From Thinopyrum elongatum (taxonomy: Eukaryota; Streptophyta; Magnoliopsida; Poales; Poaceae): a stretch of 64,000 nt of DNA. A model generated the notes under the pieces. That model was not told the DNA's origin and did no database searches. It worked only from the letters and a program-made list of their open reading frames with translations. Every line of letters begins with the position of its first letter. The stretch's first letter is position 1. The DNA lies in assembly GCA_011799875.1 (NCBI GenBank), contig CM022303.1, positions 427,357,230-427,421,229 on the forward strand. The letters run 5' to 3'. Position numbers and translations under genes: made by a program. Positions 37,272 through 47,396 of this stretch are shown piece by piece.

Positions 37272-39417
37272 TATATTCCATTAGCAATATTTAAGTATAG
37301 AAAAAATTTCAGGTCTGTAAACTGCATCATCATAATTTTCATACTTTTCAAACAAAGATTCAATTTCATAAGCACCCTTAAAAGCAACAAATTCTTCTAT
37401 TCGTTCCACATCATAGTAATCATAAATACCATTAGCATAAGAAGCCAAGGTTTCATTATCACTAAATCCACAAGAAAAGGGAAGGTGTCGAGCCTTCATC
37501 CTAGAGCAACAAGTATAATCATATCTATGGCATAAATTCCAAGCATATCAATGCAACATTTCAATTTGATCCCATAAGAGTTTCCCTTTTTGAGTCAAGC
37601 GATAATCCCTAAAGTATTCATGTTGATCCAACGTGTCTCCCATTATCAAGTTGAATGGGGTTTTCTCAGGATTATCAAAGTAGTGTTTAATATTTTTCAC
37701 ATAACGAGCATCGAGGGTTTTAGGAGGTTTCCCATATCCATGAGTAGCAAGTACAACTAATTTTTTTTGGTATTTCGTGTTCCATATCCATAACTAGACA
37801 TACAAAACAACTTAAAACAGAAAATAAAAACTACTTAGTGATAAAGCAAACAAGGACACACGAGAATATTCACCCCATGCTATTGCTCCCTGGCAACGGC
37901 GCCAGAAAAAGGTCTTGATAACCCACAAGTATAGGGGATTGTTTTTAGCCTTTTTCGATAAATAATTGTGTCGAACCCAACAAGGAGCTACAGGCAGGAC
38001 AAATATTTCCTCAAGTTCTATCGACCACCGATACAACTCTAAGCACACTTAACGTTTGCTTTACCTAGAACAATAATAACACTAGAAGTACTTTGCGAGA
38101 ATAAAACTACGAATAAATTGCAAGATAATAAAACTAGGAGTACTTTGCAAGATAATAAAAGTTAGTTGTTTAGTAAATAGCTTTTGTCACACAAGAAAGT
38201 TATTTGTCCCTAGGCAGTTGATAACTAAATCGGTAATCATTATTGCAATTTTATATGAGCGAAAGGCATGAACTAACATAATTTCCGTACTTCGATCATA
38301 TGCACTTATGATTGGAACTGTAGCAAGCATCCGCAACTGCCAAAGATCATTAAGGTAAAACCCAACCATAGCATTAAGTATCAAGTCCTGTTTATCCCAT
38401 ACGAAAACAACCCACCTACTCGGGCGTAAGCTTCTATCACTCTAGCCACCCACCATAAGCAAATCATGAACGTATTGCAACACCCTACAGCGGGGATCCA
38501 TCATGTTTGCGCGATAGGGAGGGCACCATAGGACAACACCAAAATAACATATACAACTCAAACCAATCATGATCATCAATCAGCCCATAGGACAAAACAG
38601 ATCTACTCAAACATGATAGGATAACCACATATCATTGGATAATAGTGTTGAGCACCATGTTTAAGTAGAGAATTGCAGCGGGAATAGAGAGGTTACACCG
38701 CTGAATAGAGGGGGAGAAAGTTGGTGTTGACAGTAGTAAGGTTGTTGATGTAGATCACCGTCACGATCCTTGCCCCGGCGGCACTCCAGTGCCACCGGAA
38801 GAGGGGGGAGAGAGCCCCCTTCCTTGTTCTTCTACCTTGGCCTCCCCCGTAGATGGGAGGAGAGTTTCCCCTCTGGTCCATGGCCTCCATGGTGGCGAAG
38901 GGGCGAGAGCCCCTCCAAGATTGGATTTCTCTGTCTGCTATCTTCTGTTTCGCATTTATGTTTTATGGCCGAAAACCGTTTCTTATATTCCCGAAGATCC
39001 GTAACTTCGATTGCATTGAAGTTTTAACTCGATTTTTTTTCGGATATAAGCTTCCTTGCACTCAAAGGAGAGTAGCAACCTCCTTACGATGTGGCCACTA
39101 CCGACCACCACGCGCCTGGGGGCTGGGTCGCGCCCTGGTGTCTTGTGGAGGCTGTGGGCCTCCGTTTGCGTTGATTCCACCTCCCAAAATTCACATATAT
39201 TCCAAAATAATTCTCCATAAATTTTTATCGCGTTTGGACTTCGTTTGATATGGATATTCTGTGAAATAAAAAACATGCAACAAACAGGAACTGACACTTG
39301 GCACTAGATCAATATGTTAGTCCAATAAATCATATAAAATGTTGCCAAAAGTATGTGAAAGTTGTACAATATTGGCATGAAACAATAAAAAATTATAGAT
39401 ATGACGGAGACGTATCA
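37272..39417 (-). mobile_element. Element H: 5' end of a Sabrina-like LTR retrotransposon
   Basis: The LTR is at 37916-39417 (1502 bp); the minus strand starts TGATACGTCTCCGTCATATC and ends ...GGGTTATCA. The primer site on the minus strand is TGGCGCCGTTGCCAGGGA (about 37888-37905). A short internal stretch with gag-like coding follows. The rest of the element and its 3' LTR are missing at the junction with the DUF4283 gene near 37271. At 39418 the sequence becomes element E. Confidence 0.8.
37281..37795 (-). pseudogene. gag-like remnant of element H
   Basis: Minus-strand coding with stops and at least one frame change. Recognisable blocks are V-L-A-T-H-G-Y-G-K-P-P-K-T-L-D-A-R-Y-V-K, and near the end an acidic stretch in frame 37499-37281 (N-G-I-Y-D-Y-Y-D-V-E-R-I-E-E-F-V). 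It sits just inside the primer site, where gag is expected. The protein is typical of Sabrina/WHAM-type elements only by position and my recollection. Confidence 0.5.
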
Positions 39418-40348
39418 CAACCCCTTTTGTACAAGCATAGTCCCCGTGACTTGTAACCCTTTGTACAAAGCCTGGCACAGACCCTGCGCATATCTAAATA
39501 TTGCTAAGTGCTCCTCGAGCCGTCATGCATGTTTACTTATGTACTAATGCATGTATAGTGTGATAGCACTTTGCTTGAATAGAATGACTAACATACTGCC
39601 AAGGGTATCCACGTTACTATGCTTCTCCTTCTTGTTTTCCTGAAATGCAGAAGGATTCCTCGCGTACAGGTTTCCCGGGGAGGAACGAAGGTGGGGTGTT
39701 GGGTTGGCGGTTCATGTCATTTCATATGATAAGAAGTACAGCAAAGTAAGATAAGTTAGAAATTTCCTTCACACATCTCTGTACTCGTAAGAAAAACCTG
39801 CACGCTAAGTAATCTTGCCGCGTTTTGTTTCTGCGCTCCAGTTCTGCGTCAAGTTCGCTCGACGAGATCTGTGCAAGCTGCGTTCGAGGCCGACAAGTTA
39901 CCTTGCCGGTGGTCGCTCCCCGGCTGGTTTCCGAACAAGCATAGGGTACTTTAATCAGAGGAAAACGTACGAAAACAAAGACGAAGAAAGGAAAATAATT
40001 TCTTTTTATCTGAGCACATCGAAAATCATATATTGTTTTGAGGGGAAAATGGAAAGTGCTCGGTAATGCCTTTCTTGTCCCTCTGCTCCTAGGGTTTACA
40101 TCAAGTACAAGGAGGGCAAAAGGAGCGCCTGGGCGATGCCCTGGTCACCGCCGCCAAGACCAGAGGGATGCGGCTTAGCGGGAGCCCTGGTGGGGAAGAC
40201 GAAACCGGAGTCCATGAGCCTGCCATCGTCCAGCTGGAGGTGGCGGTGGCATCTAGGCGGAGAACCCCTGGCAAATCACTCTGCCAGGGTCCAGGTGCAG
40301 ATGATGGTGTTGCCGGCTCCCGGCTGGTGATCAAGGTGCCGCCGGCGT

Positions 40349-40764
40349 TCAGCTGGTGTCCGAGTCATCGTCTTCAAACTTGACGACCGGGTACTCGCCA
40401 ATGCCGTCTTCACCATCTGCGTCCTCCTTGTCACTGTCGCTCGAGGAGGAGCTTTCGCTGTCCCTCGAGCTTTCCGTGCAGCACCCTAGGCGATCACCTA
40501 AAGTTCCAAAGAGCTTGACGGAGAGTGCGTCTGCCTCCACCATCTTGAAGTGGAGGAAGTGCCCCTCCGCCACGTAACAAGTGCGGGCAAAGGACTTCCA
40601 CCCTCGGGTGAGGTACATGACGCCATTGGCGGGGAACTCCACATTCACCCAAACGACGCCATTGATGCAGCCGTTCATGCGCAGCCACAACCCGAGCGGC
40701 GGATCCACCTCCTTCACCCCAGAAAAAGGACGAGGGAGCCGCAGCCTGCTCCTTGGCGGTTCGC
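40349..40764 (-). pseudogene. Antisense B3-like gene of element E, 3' part
   Basis: An open minus-strand frame from the F insertion site to TGA 40349-40351. It encodes a B3-like DNA-binding domain: P-P-R-S-R-L-R-L-P-R-P-F, then W-L-R-M-N-G-C, G-V-V-W-V-N-V-E-F-P, and the core YLTRGWKSFART...FLHFKM...LSVKLFG. A Ser/Asp/Glu-rich tail follows. B3 domains occur in plant transcription factors. Grass Tat-like elements with such genes are known to me only as uncurated B3-like annotations. F's 5-bp target duplication joins this frame exactly to the upstream part at 62037-62300 (411 nt here and 264 nt there, both whole codons). This part has no internal stop. Confidence 0.75.
40760..40764. other. Target site duplication of element F, left copy
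   Basis: TTCGC immediately before the LTR at 40765, repeated at 62037-62041 immediately after the 3' LTR. This proves that 40765-62036 is one insertion. Confidence 0.95.
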
Positions 40765-42335
40765 TGATATGTCTCAAACGTATCTATAATTTTTTATTGT
40801 TCCATGTTATTATATTATCTATTTTGGATGTTTCATATGCATTATTATGCTATTTTATATTATTTTGGGACTAACTTATTAGCCTAGAGCCCAGTGCCAG
40901 TTTCTGTTTTTTTTTCATGTTTTTGAATTTTACAAAAAAGGAGTATCAAACTGAGTCCAAACGGAATAAAACTTTACGATGATTTTTCTTGGACCAGAAG
41001 ACATACACGGAGCTTGGAGAGGGGGACAGAAGACTCCCGAGGACTCCACAAGCGCTCAGGGCGCGCCCCCTGGCCTGTGGGCCCCACGGGACTCCGCCAG
41101 CAATAATTTTTTCTCTATAAATTCCCAAATATTCCCAAACCAACAGAAGCGTCCACCATAATACTTTTCCGCCACCGCAAGCCTCTGTTTCTGCGAGATC
41201 CCATATTGGGGCCTTTTCTGGCATCCTACCGGAGGGGGATTTGATCACGGAGGGCATCTACATCAACTCTATTGCCCTACCTATGAAGCGTGAGTAGTTT
41301 ACCACAGACCTATGGGTCCATAGATAGTAGATAGATGGCTTCTTCTCTCTCTTTGATCTTCAATACAATGTTCTCCTCGATGTTCTTGGAGTTCTATCCA
41401 ATGTAATATTCTTTTGCTGTGTGTTTGTCGAGATCGGATGAAATGTCGATTTATCATCAGATTATCTATGAATATTATTTGAGTCTTTACTGAATTCTTA
41501 TATGCACGATTTGATATCTTCATATTTCTCTTCGAATTATCGGTTTGGTTTGGCCAACTAGATTGGTTTTTCTTGCAATGGGGGAGGTGCTTAGTTTTGG
41601 GTTCAATCTTGCGGTGTCCACACCCAGTGACAAAGTAGGGGTAGCGAGGCACGTATTGTATTGTTGCCATCAAGGGTAAAAAGATGGTGTTTTCATCATA
41701 TTGCTTGAGTTTATCCCTCTACATCATGTCATCTTACTTAAGGCGTTAATCCGTTCTTATGAACTTAAAACTCTAGATGCATGCTGGATAGCGATTGATG
41801 TGTGGAGTAATAGTAGTAGATGCAAGCAGCAGTCGGTCTACTTGACACAGAAGTGATGCCTATATTCATAATCATTGCCTTGGATATTGTCATAACTTTG
41901 CGCTTTTCTATCAATTGCTCGACAGTAATTTGTTCACCCACCGTATTATTTTCCTTTAAGAGAGAAGCCTCTAGTGAAACCTATGGCCCCCGGGTCTATT
42001 TTCCGTCATATATTTCCAGATCTATAAACCAAAAAAACCAAATATACCTTGCTGCAATTTATTTGTTTTTACTTTGTTTTATGTTTTAATAATCTTTTAT
42101 ATCTATCTCTATCAGATCTAATCCTTGCAAGTGACCGTGAAGGGATTAACAACCCCTTTATCGCGTTGGGTGCAAGTGTTTGATTATATGTGCCGGTGCA
42201 TAGATTGGAGACTTGCGTGTATCTCCTACTGGATTGATACCTTGGTTCTCAAACTGAGGGAAATACTTATCTCTACTTTGCTGCATCACCCTTTCCTTTT
42301 CAAGGGAAAAACCAACGCAAGCTCAAGAAGTAGCA
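40765..42335 (+). repeat. 5' LTR of element F
   Basis: Starts TGATATGTCTC and ends AGTAGCA. The TATA box CTCTATAAAT is at 41113-41122. It is closely similar throughout to 60460-62036. Confidence 0.9.
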
Positions 42336-42571
42336 GGAAGAATTTCTGGCACGGTTGCCGGGGAGATCGACATAAAGCCTACCAAGTACCCACCATAAAC
42401 TCTCATCTCTTGCAATACATTATTTTCCATTTGCCTCTCATTTTCCTCTCCCCCACTTCAAAAACATTTTCAGAAAAACACAAAAAGATTTGCCTTTTTA
42501 TTCGCCCTTCTGCTGTTCATCTTTTCGCTTGTTTTTTGTTTGCTCGTTTGCTAGATTGGTTTCTTGCCACC

Positions 42572-43438
42572 ATGTCTGAATCTAGGGAGGTTATCATTGA
42601 AAATTTTGAGGATCTTGCTAGTATAAATCTTTAGGAAAAACTAGGGTCTTGTCCTTTAGACCACGAAACCGAAACTCCTCCAAGTTATAAAGCAAAAACA
42701 TTTCATGTGGGAGACGGTAATATTATTGGGAAAAGCGTTATTCAAGAATTCTTTGATTGTACGGGAACTATGCCTATTAATAAGAGATCTATTGTTCTTG
42801 ATACAAATTGTTATGCGGATGCCATTGTCATGCTTATTGAAAAACTATAAAGAAAATTTGTGCACACCCATCCCGCTTTGCAAAAGGTGTTTTATGAACT
42901 TCCCAATATTAATCATCCTAAAGATAAAAAGATTGCCACTATCATCCTTATGCGAGAATTTGATTTTATAAAACAAGAGGCTAGGGAAAATTTTGCTTTC
43001 TATAATAAAGATATTGAACACCCTCCGATTGAAGAAATTCTCCAAGATAAAGAAACTTTGTGTAGTTTGGAATCTAGTGATTATCAATCTTACAGTGACA
43101 ATCATTGGAGGAGAGTTCCCTACTCAGAAATTACTCAAACCATGTACCTTGAAACTTATGAAAAATTTGATTGGATAACAAGGGGAATTTATGTAGGATT
43201 TAGTGATGATAGGTTGGAAGAGATGACTAGGGAACCCATTAAAAACGAGATACGTGTTTTAAATGAAGATATATATGGTGACGATCCAGACTATGGGTTT
43301 ATGAATGTCAAAATCACTAATCAGAGTCCTTTTCATGAATTAAGTTCACCTACTAGAAAGGAAAGAAAAGAAAAGATAGTTTTTCTAAGAAAAGTTTTGG
43401 AAGATTTTATTAAGAAGGAATTGCACGACAATACCTAG
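42572..43438 (+). pseudogene. gag-like gene of element F with two stops
   Basis: 289 codons in one frame from ATG 42572 (CACCATGTC context) to TAG 43436-43438, interrupted by TAG at 42632-42634 and TAA at 42848-42850 and without frameshifts. The sequence is acidic and Ile/Glu-rich, for example T-M-P-I-N-K-R-S-I-V-L-D-T-N then W-I-T-R-G-I-Y-V-G-F. It lacks a zinc knuckle and matches no family I can name. Its place just inside the primer site suggests a gag-like protein. F has no other coding capacity. Confidence 0.6.
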
Positions 43439-45522
43439 ATCTATGTTTTATGCCTAGCTAGGGGCGTTAAACAATAGCGCTTGTTGGGAGGAAACCCAAT
43501 TTTATTTTTATGTTTTTGGTTTCTGGTTTTTGGTTCTGTTTTGCAATAAATACACATTATTACCTCTGTAATAATTGTGTTTTGGTGCTTTAATTAGTGT
43601 TTGAGCCAAGCAAGACCTTTGGGATGGTCTACGGTGATAATTGATTTCATCTTGCTGAAAAACAGAAACTTTTGCGCTCATTGCAGAAAATTCAAGAAAT
43701 CACAGATGTCTGATTTTGATCTGAATTTTTTACACAAGATTGATATACAAATTTCCCAGGTTTTCCTAATTTTTCAGAATGTTGGAGTTACAGAAGTATA
43801 CGAAAATTTCAGATTACTACAGACTGTTCTGTTTTTGACAGATTCTGTTTTCTATGTGTTGTTTCCTTATTTTGATGAATCTATGGGTAGTATCGGGGGG
43901 TATGAACCATGGAGAAGTTGGAATATTGTAGATATTACACAAATATAAATAAAGAATGAGTTCACAACAGTACCAAAAAGTGGTGATTTATTTTCTTATA
44001 CTAACGGATCTCATGAGTTTTTTTGTTCAGTTTTGTGTTGTGAAGTTTTCAAGTTTTGTGTAAAGATTTGATGGACAATGGAATAAGGAGTGGAAAGAGC
44101 CCAAGATTGGGGATTCCCAAGGCACCCCAAGGTAATATTCAAGGACAACCAAACATCTAAGCTTGCGGATGCCCCGGATGGCATCCCCTCTTTCGTCTTC
44201 GTCTATCGGTAAAATTACTTGAGGCTATATTTTTATTCACCACGTGATATGTCTTTTGCTTGGAACGTCTTGTATGATATGAGTCTTTGCTTTTTAGTTT
44301 TCCAAAATTATCCTTGCTGTACACACATTTTTAGAGGGACACGCATGAATCACGAATTTATTAGAATGCTCTATGTGCTTCACTTATAGTTTTTGAGCTA
44401 GGGAATTTGCTCTAGTGCTTCACTTATATCTTTTTAGAGCACAGCGGTGGCTTCATTTTATAGAAATTGTTGAACTCTCATGCTTCACTTATATTATTTT
44501 GAGAGTCTCTAAACAGCATGGTAATTTGCTTAGGTTATGAATTTAGTCCTAATATGATGGGCATCCAAGAGGGATATAATAAAAACTTTCATATAAAGAG
44601 CGTTGAATACTATGAGAAGTTTGATTCCTTATGATTGTTTTGAGATACAATATGGTAATATTAAAGTAATTCTAGTGAGTAATTGTGGATTGGTAGAAAT
44701 ACTTGTGTTAAATTTTGTGATTCCCGTAGCTTGCACGTATGGTGAACCGTTATGTGATGAAGTCGGAGCATGATTTATTTTTTGATTGTCTTCCTTATGA
44801 GTGGCGGTCGGGGACGAGCGATGGTCTTTTCCTACCAATATATCCCCCAATGAGCATGCCTGTAGTACTTTGTTTCAATAGCTAATAATTTTTTGCAATA
44901 AGTATATGAGTTCTTTATGACTAATGTTGAGTCCATGGATTATATGCACTCTCACCCTTCCACCATTGCTAGTCTCTCTAGTACCGCACAATTTTCGCTG
45001 GTGCATTAAACCAACCATATACCTTCCTCAAAACAGCCACCATACTTACCAATTATGGCATTTTCATAGCCATTCCGATATATATTGCCAAGCAACTTCC
45101 ACCCTTCCGTTTTATTATGACACGCACTATCATTGTCATATTGCTTTGCATGATCATGTAGTTGGCACAGTATTTGTGGCAAGGCCACCGTTCATATTTT
45201 TTATACATGTCACTCTTGCTCATTGCACATCCCGGTACACAGCCGGAGGTATTCATATAGAGTCATATTTTGTTCTAGTATCGAGTTGTAATTCTTGAGT
45301 TGTAAGTAAATAAAATTGTGATGATCATCATTATTAGAGCATTGTCCCATGTGAGGAAAGGATGATGGAAGCTATGATTCCCTCACAAGTTGGGATGAGT
45401 CTCCGGACTTTACAGAAAATAAAAGAGGCCAAAGAAGCCCACAAAAAAATAAAATAGGCCAAGAAGCCCAAACAAAAAAGAAACAAAAAAATGAGAGAAA
45501 AAGAGAGAAGGGACAATGTTAC
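43439..45522 (+). other. 3' non-coding interior of element F, with a hairpin array
   Basis: No coding. Three repeats of a TGCTTCACTTATA loop lie at 44368-44398, 44408-44441 and 44474-44506, each framed by a different short inverted repeat. The sequence resumes after element G at 59690 and runs to the polypurine tract at 60459. Confidence 0.7.
45518..45522. other. Target site duplication of element G
   Basis: GTTAC precedes the LTR at 45523 and is repeated at 59685-59689 after the other LTR, proving that 45523-59684 is one intact insertion in F. Confidence 0.95.
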
Positions 45523-46712
45523 TGTCGGGGATATCGTGCGACATATGCCAGGGGGTGGCTTATCGTGGATGGGGACAAAAGTACGTCGCTGGGCTCTGGA
45601 AGCGGGAGTGAGCGAGACCGCATACGCCTACGAATCTTACCCAGGTTTGGGGCTCTCCTGGGAGATAACACCCCTAGTCCTGCTCTGCGGGGTCTCCGCA
45701 TGATCACTATCTCAACAAGTAGCTACAAGATTGGTCCTTGAGCGGTTTCGCCGGAGGAGGAAGGAGGGCAAGGCTAGCCCTACTCCACTCTCTATGTGTG
45801 CGTGGGTGTGCTGGGCTGAGAAGGCTCTCTTCTCTCTCTGCCCAGGCTCCAAACTTTCCAACCCCTGCATGGGGTGACCTGGGGGGTTTATATAGGCCTA
45901 CCCCCGGGGTACAACGGTAATCCGGCCGGGCGTAGGACCCGGCCGTCAGTGACTCTGGACGCCGGCTTCTTCGCCGACTACAGGGGTCCGCCGCTTGGTG
46001 GGTCCCCCCAGCTGTCTCGTACTCGGCCGACAAGCCGGGCCCGCCGCTTGCGGGTCCTGTCGGTTGTGAGGTACTGTAGCCGCGCCATCAACGACGCATG
46101 CTTGGTCGGGGAGAGCATGGCTACAGTCCCACCGCCTGGCGGGCGCTTCACTGTAGCCACTCCCCGTCTCTTCTGATTAATGGCACGCAAATTTCAAGGA
46201 AGGGGGGAGGGCCGTCTGCTAGGAGTTGGCTTCCCCTGGAGCCGACTGGTCAGGGCATGCCGCCTTCTGGTCTCTCATGCACTGGTAGGGCCGGCCGACT
46301 GCGGACCGTACCGATAGCCCGTCGTGGGAGCATGTCTTCCTTTGCCATGGGTGACGTCATGATCATCATGGCAATAGTGCCACGTTGGGCGCGTGATGTC
46401 CGCTCGGTAAGCTGCACTGTGGCCACGCTCTGCCCTGGATTCGGGGGTGGCTAGTTTGCGCTGTAGCCACACCCCGTCTCATGGTATTTATGTGGGTGCT
46501 AATTTTGAGGGCGCGAGGGGCCGCCTGCTAGGAGTCGGCCTACCTTGCGGCCATCTTCTGGATTCCGCCGCCTCCCGGCACCCGGCTGCTTGGACCAGCC
46601 GCCCCGAAGAAGGCGGTCCTTTGTCTTCGATGTTTGAGGAGCGCTGCCTGCCCCGATGTCTTGAAATACCAAGGGGAGCCGGCGGGGCTACCCGTGGTCA
46701 TTTACTCCGACA
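45523..46712 (-). repeat. 3' LTR of element G, 1190 bp
   Basis: The plus strand reads TGTCGGGGATATC...ACTCCGACA. A minus-strand TATA box (GGCCTATATAAA) is at 45887-45898. The polypurine tract, minus-strand TTCGGGGGCTAC, abuts it at 46713. Confidence 0.95.
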
Positions 46713-47183
46713 GTAGCCCCCGAAGCTAGTGGGGTGCCGCGGCTGAAGGGTTAAGGAGCCCCAGCAGCTTCCAACTCCGGGTTGTTTGGTATCCTGCCTC
46801 GTCCGTCTTCCGAGGTGCCGACTGGTAGGTGTCGGCCGCGACCAGGGAAGTCGCCTGGTGATCTCGAGACGCCGTGGTGGGGACCAGGTGGCGCGTTAGC
46901 CAGACGACAGGCTCGCCGCCCGCGCATGTCAGCCACGCGGCATCAGCAGGCCAAGCCGGCCTGCCAGCCCACGTGCGCGACAGGACGTCGCCGCAGGCCG
47001 GGGGCCAGCCACCACAGTGCCTCGGCACGCACGCGGATCCGCTGCGGCTGAGGCAGGCGGTTGGGCTTCCGTGGCCATTAACACACACCTTTATTGGCGC
47101 CGGAATTTGGGGATCATGGGGGAGTGGGCGTAGTTAATCCCACGATCCCCCACGCCCCCGCCCCCTCGGCTCCGCTGCCTGGG

Positions 47184-47192
47184 GCTATAAGT
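47184..47192 (+). promoter_or_regulatory. TATA box of the antisense gene in element G
   Basis: GCTATAAGT lies about 210 bp upstream of the ATG at 47397, on the opposite strand to gag-pol. A CTTTATTGGCGCC stretch (about 47085-47097) could be a CCAAT-like element. This suggests an own RNA polymerase II promoter rather than readthrough from the LTR. Confidence 0.5.
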
Positions 47193-47396
47193 AGATGGAA
47201 AGGGGAGGTGGCAGACGCACGCGCGCCCTCCTCCCCCCTCGCCATTCTTCTTTCTCTGTGCCGCCACAGCATCTCTCCCTCTTGCCGAAGCACTGCCGCA
47301 GCTCGCCGTCATAGGGCTTCTTGCCGCGGCTTCCTCGCTCCTCCGCGGCTTCGCCCGCCCGTCACCGCGTCGCGCCTACGACGAGCTCCTTCGCCC

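Larger units (their letters stand above)
39418..40764 (+). mobile_element. Element E, left part: Tat-lineage retrotransposon after integrase
   Basis: It opens with a stretch shared with element A downstream of integrase (GTACAAAGCCTGGCACAGACC, compared with GCCAGGCGCAGACC). It contains the end of an antisense gene (stop at 40349) and is cut at 40764 by element F. It resumes at 62037. E's coding part should lie to the left but is absent, apparently lost at the H junction. Confidence 0.75.

Noticed and set aside
33266..39417. LTRs at 33266 and 37916 as a pair of one element
   Set aside because: They face in opposite directions and differ in length and ends, so they belong to different insertions.
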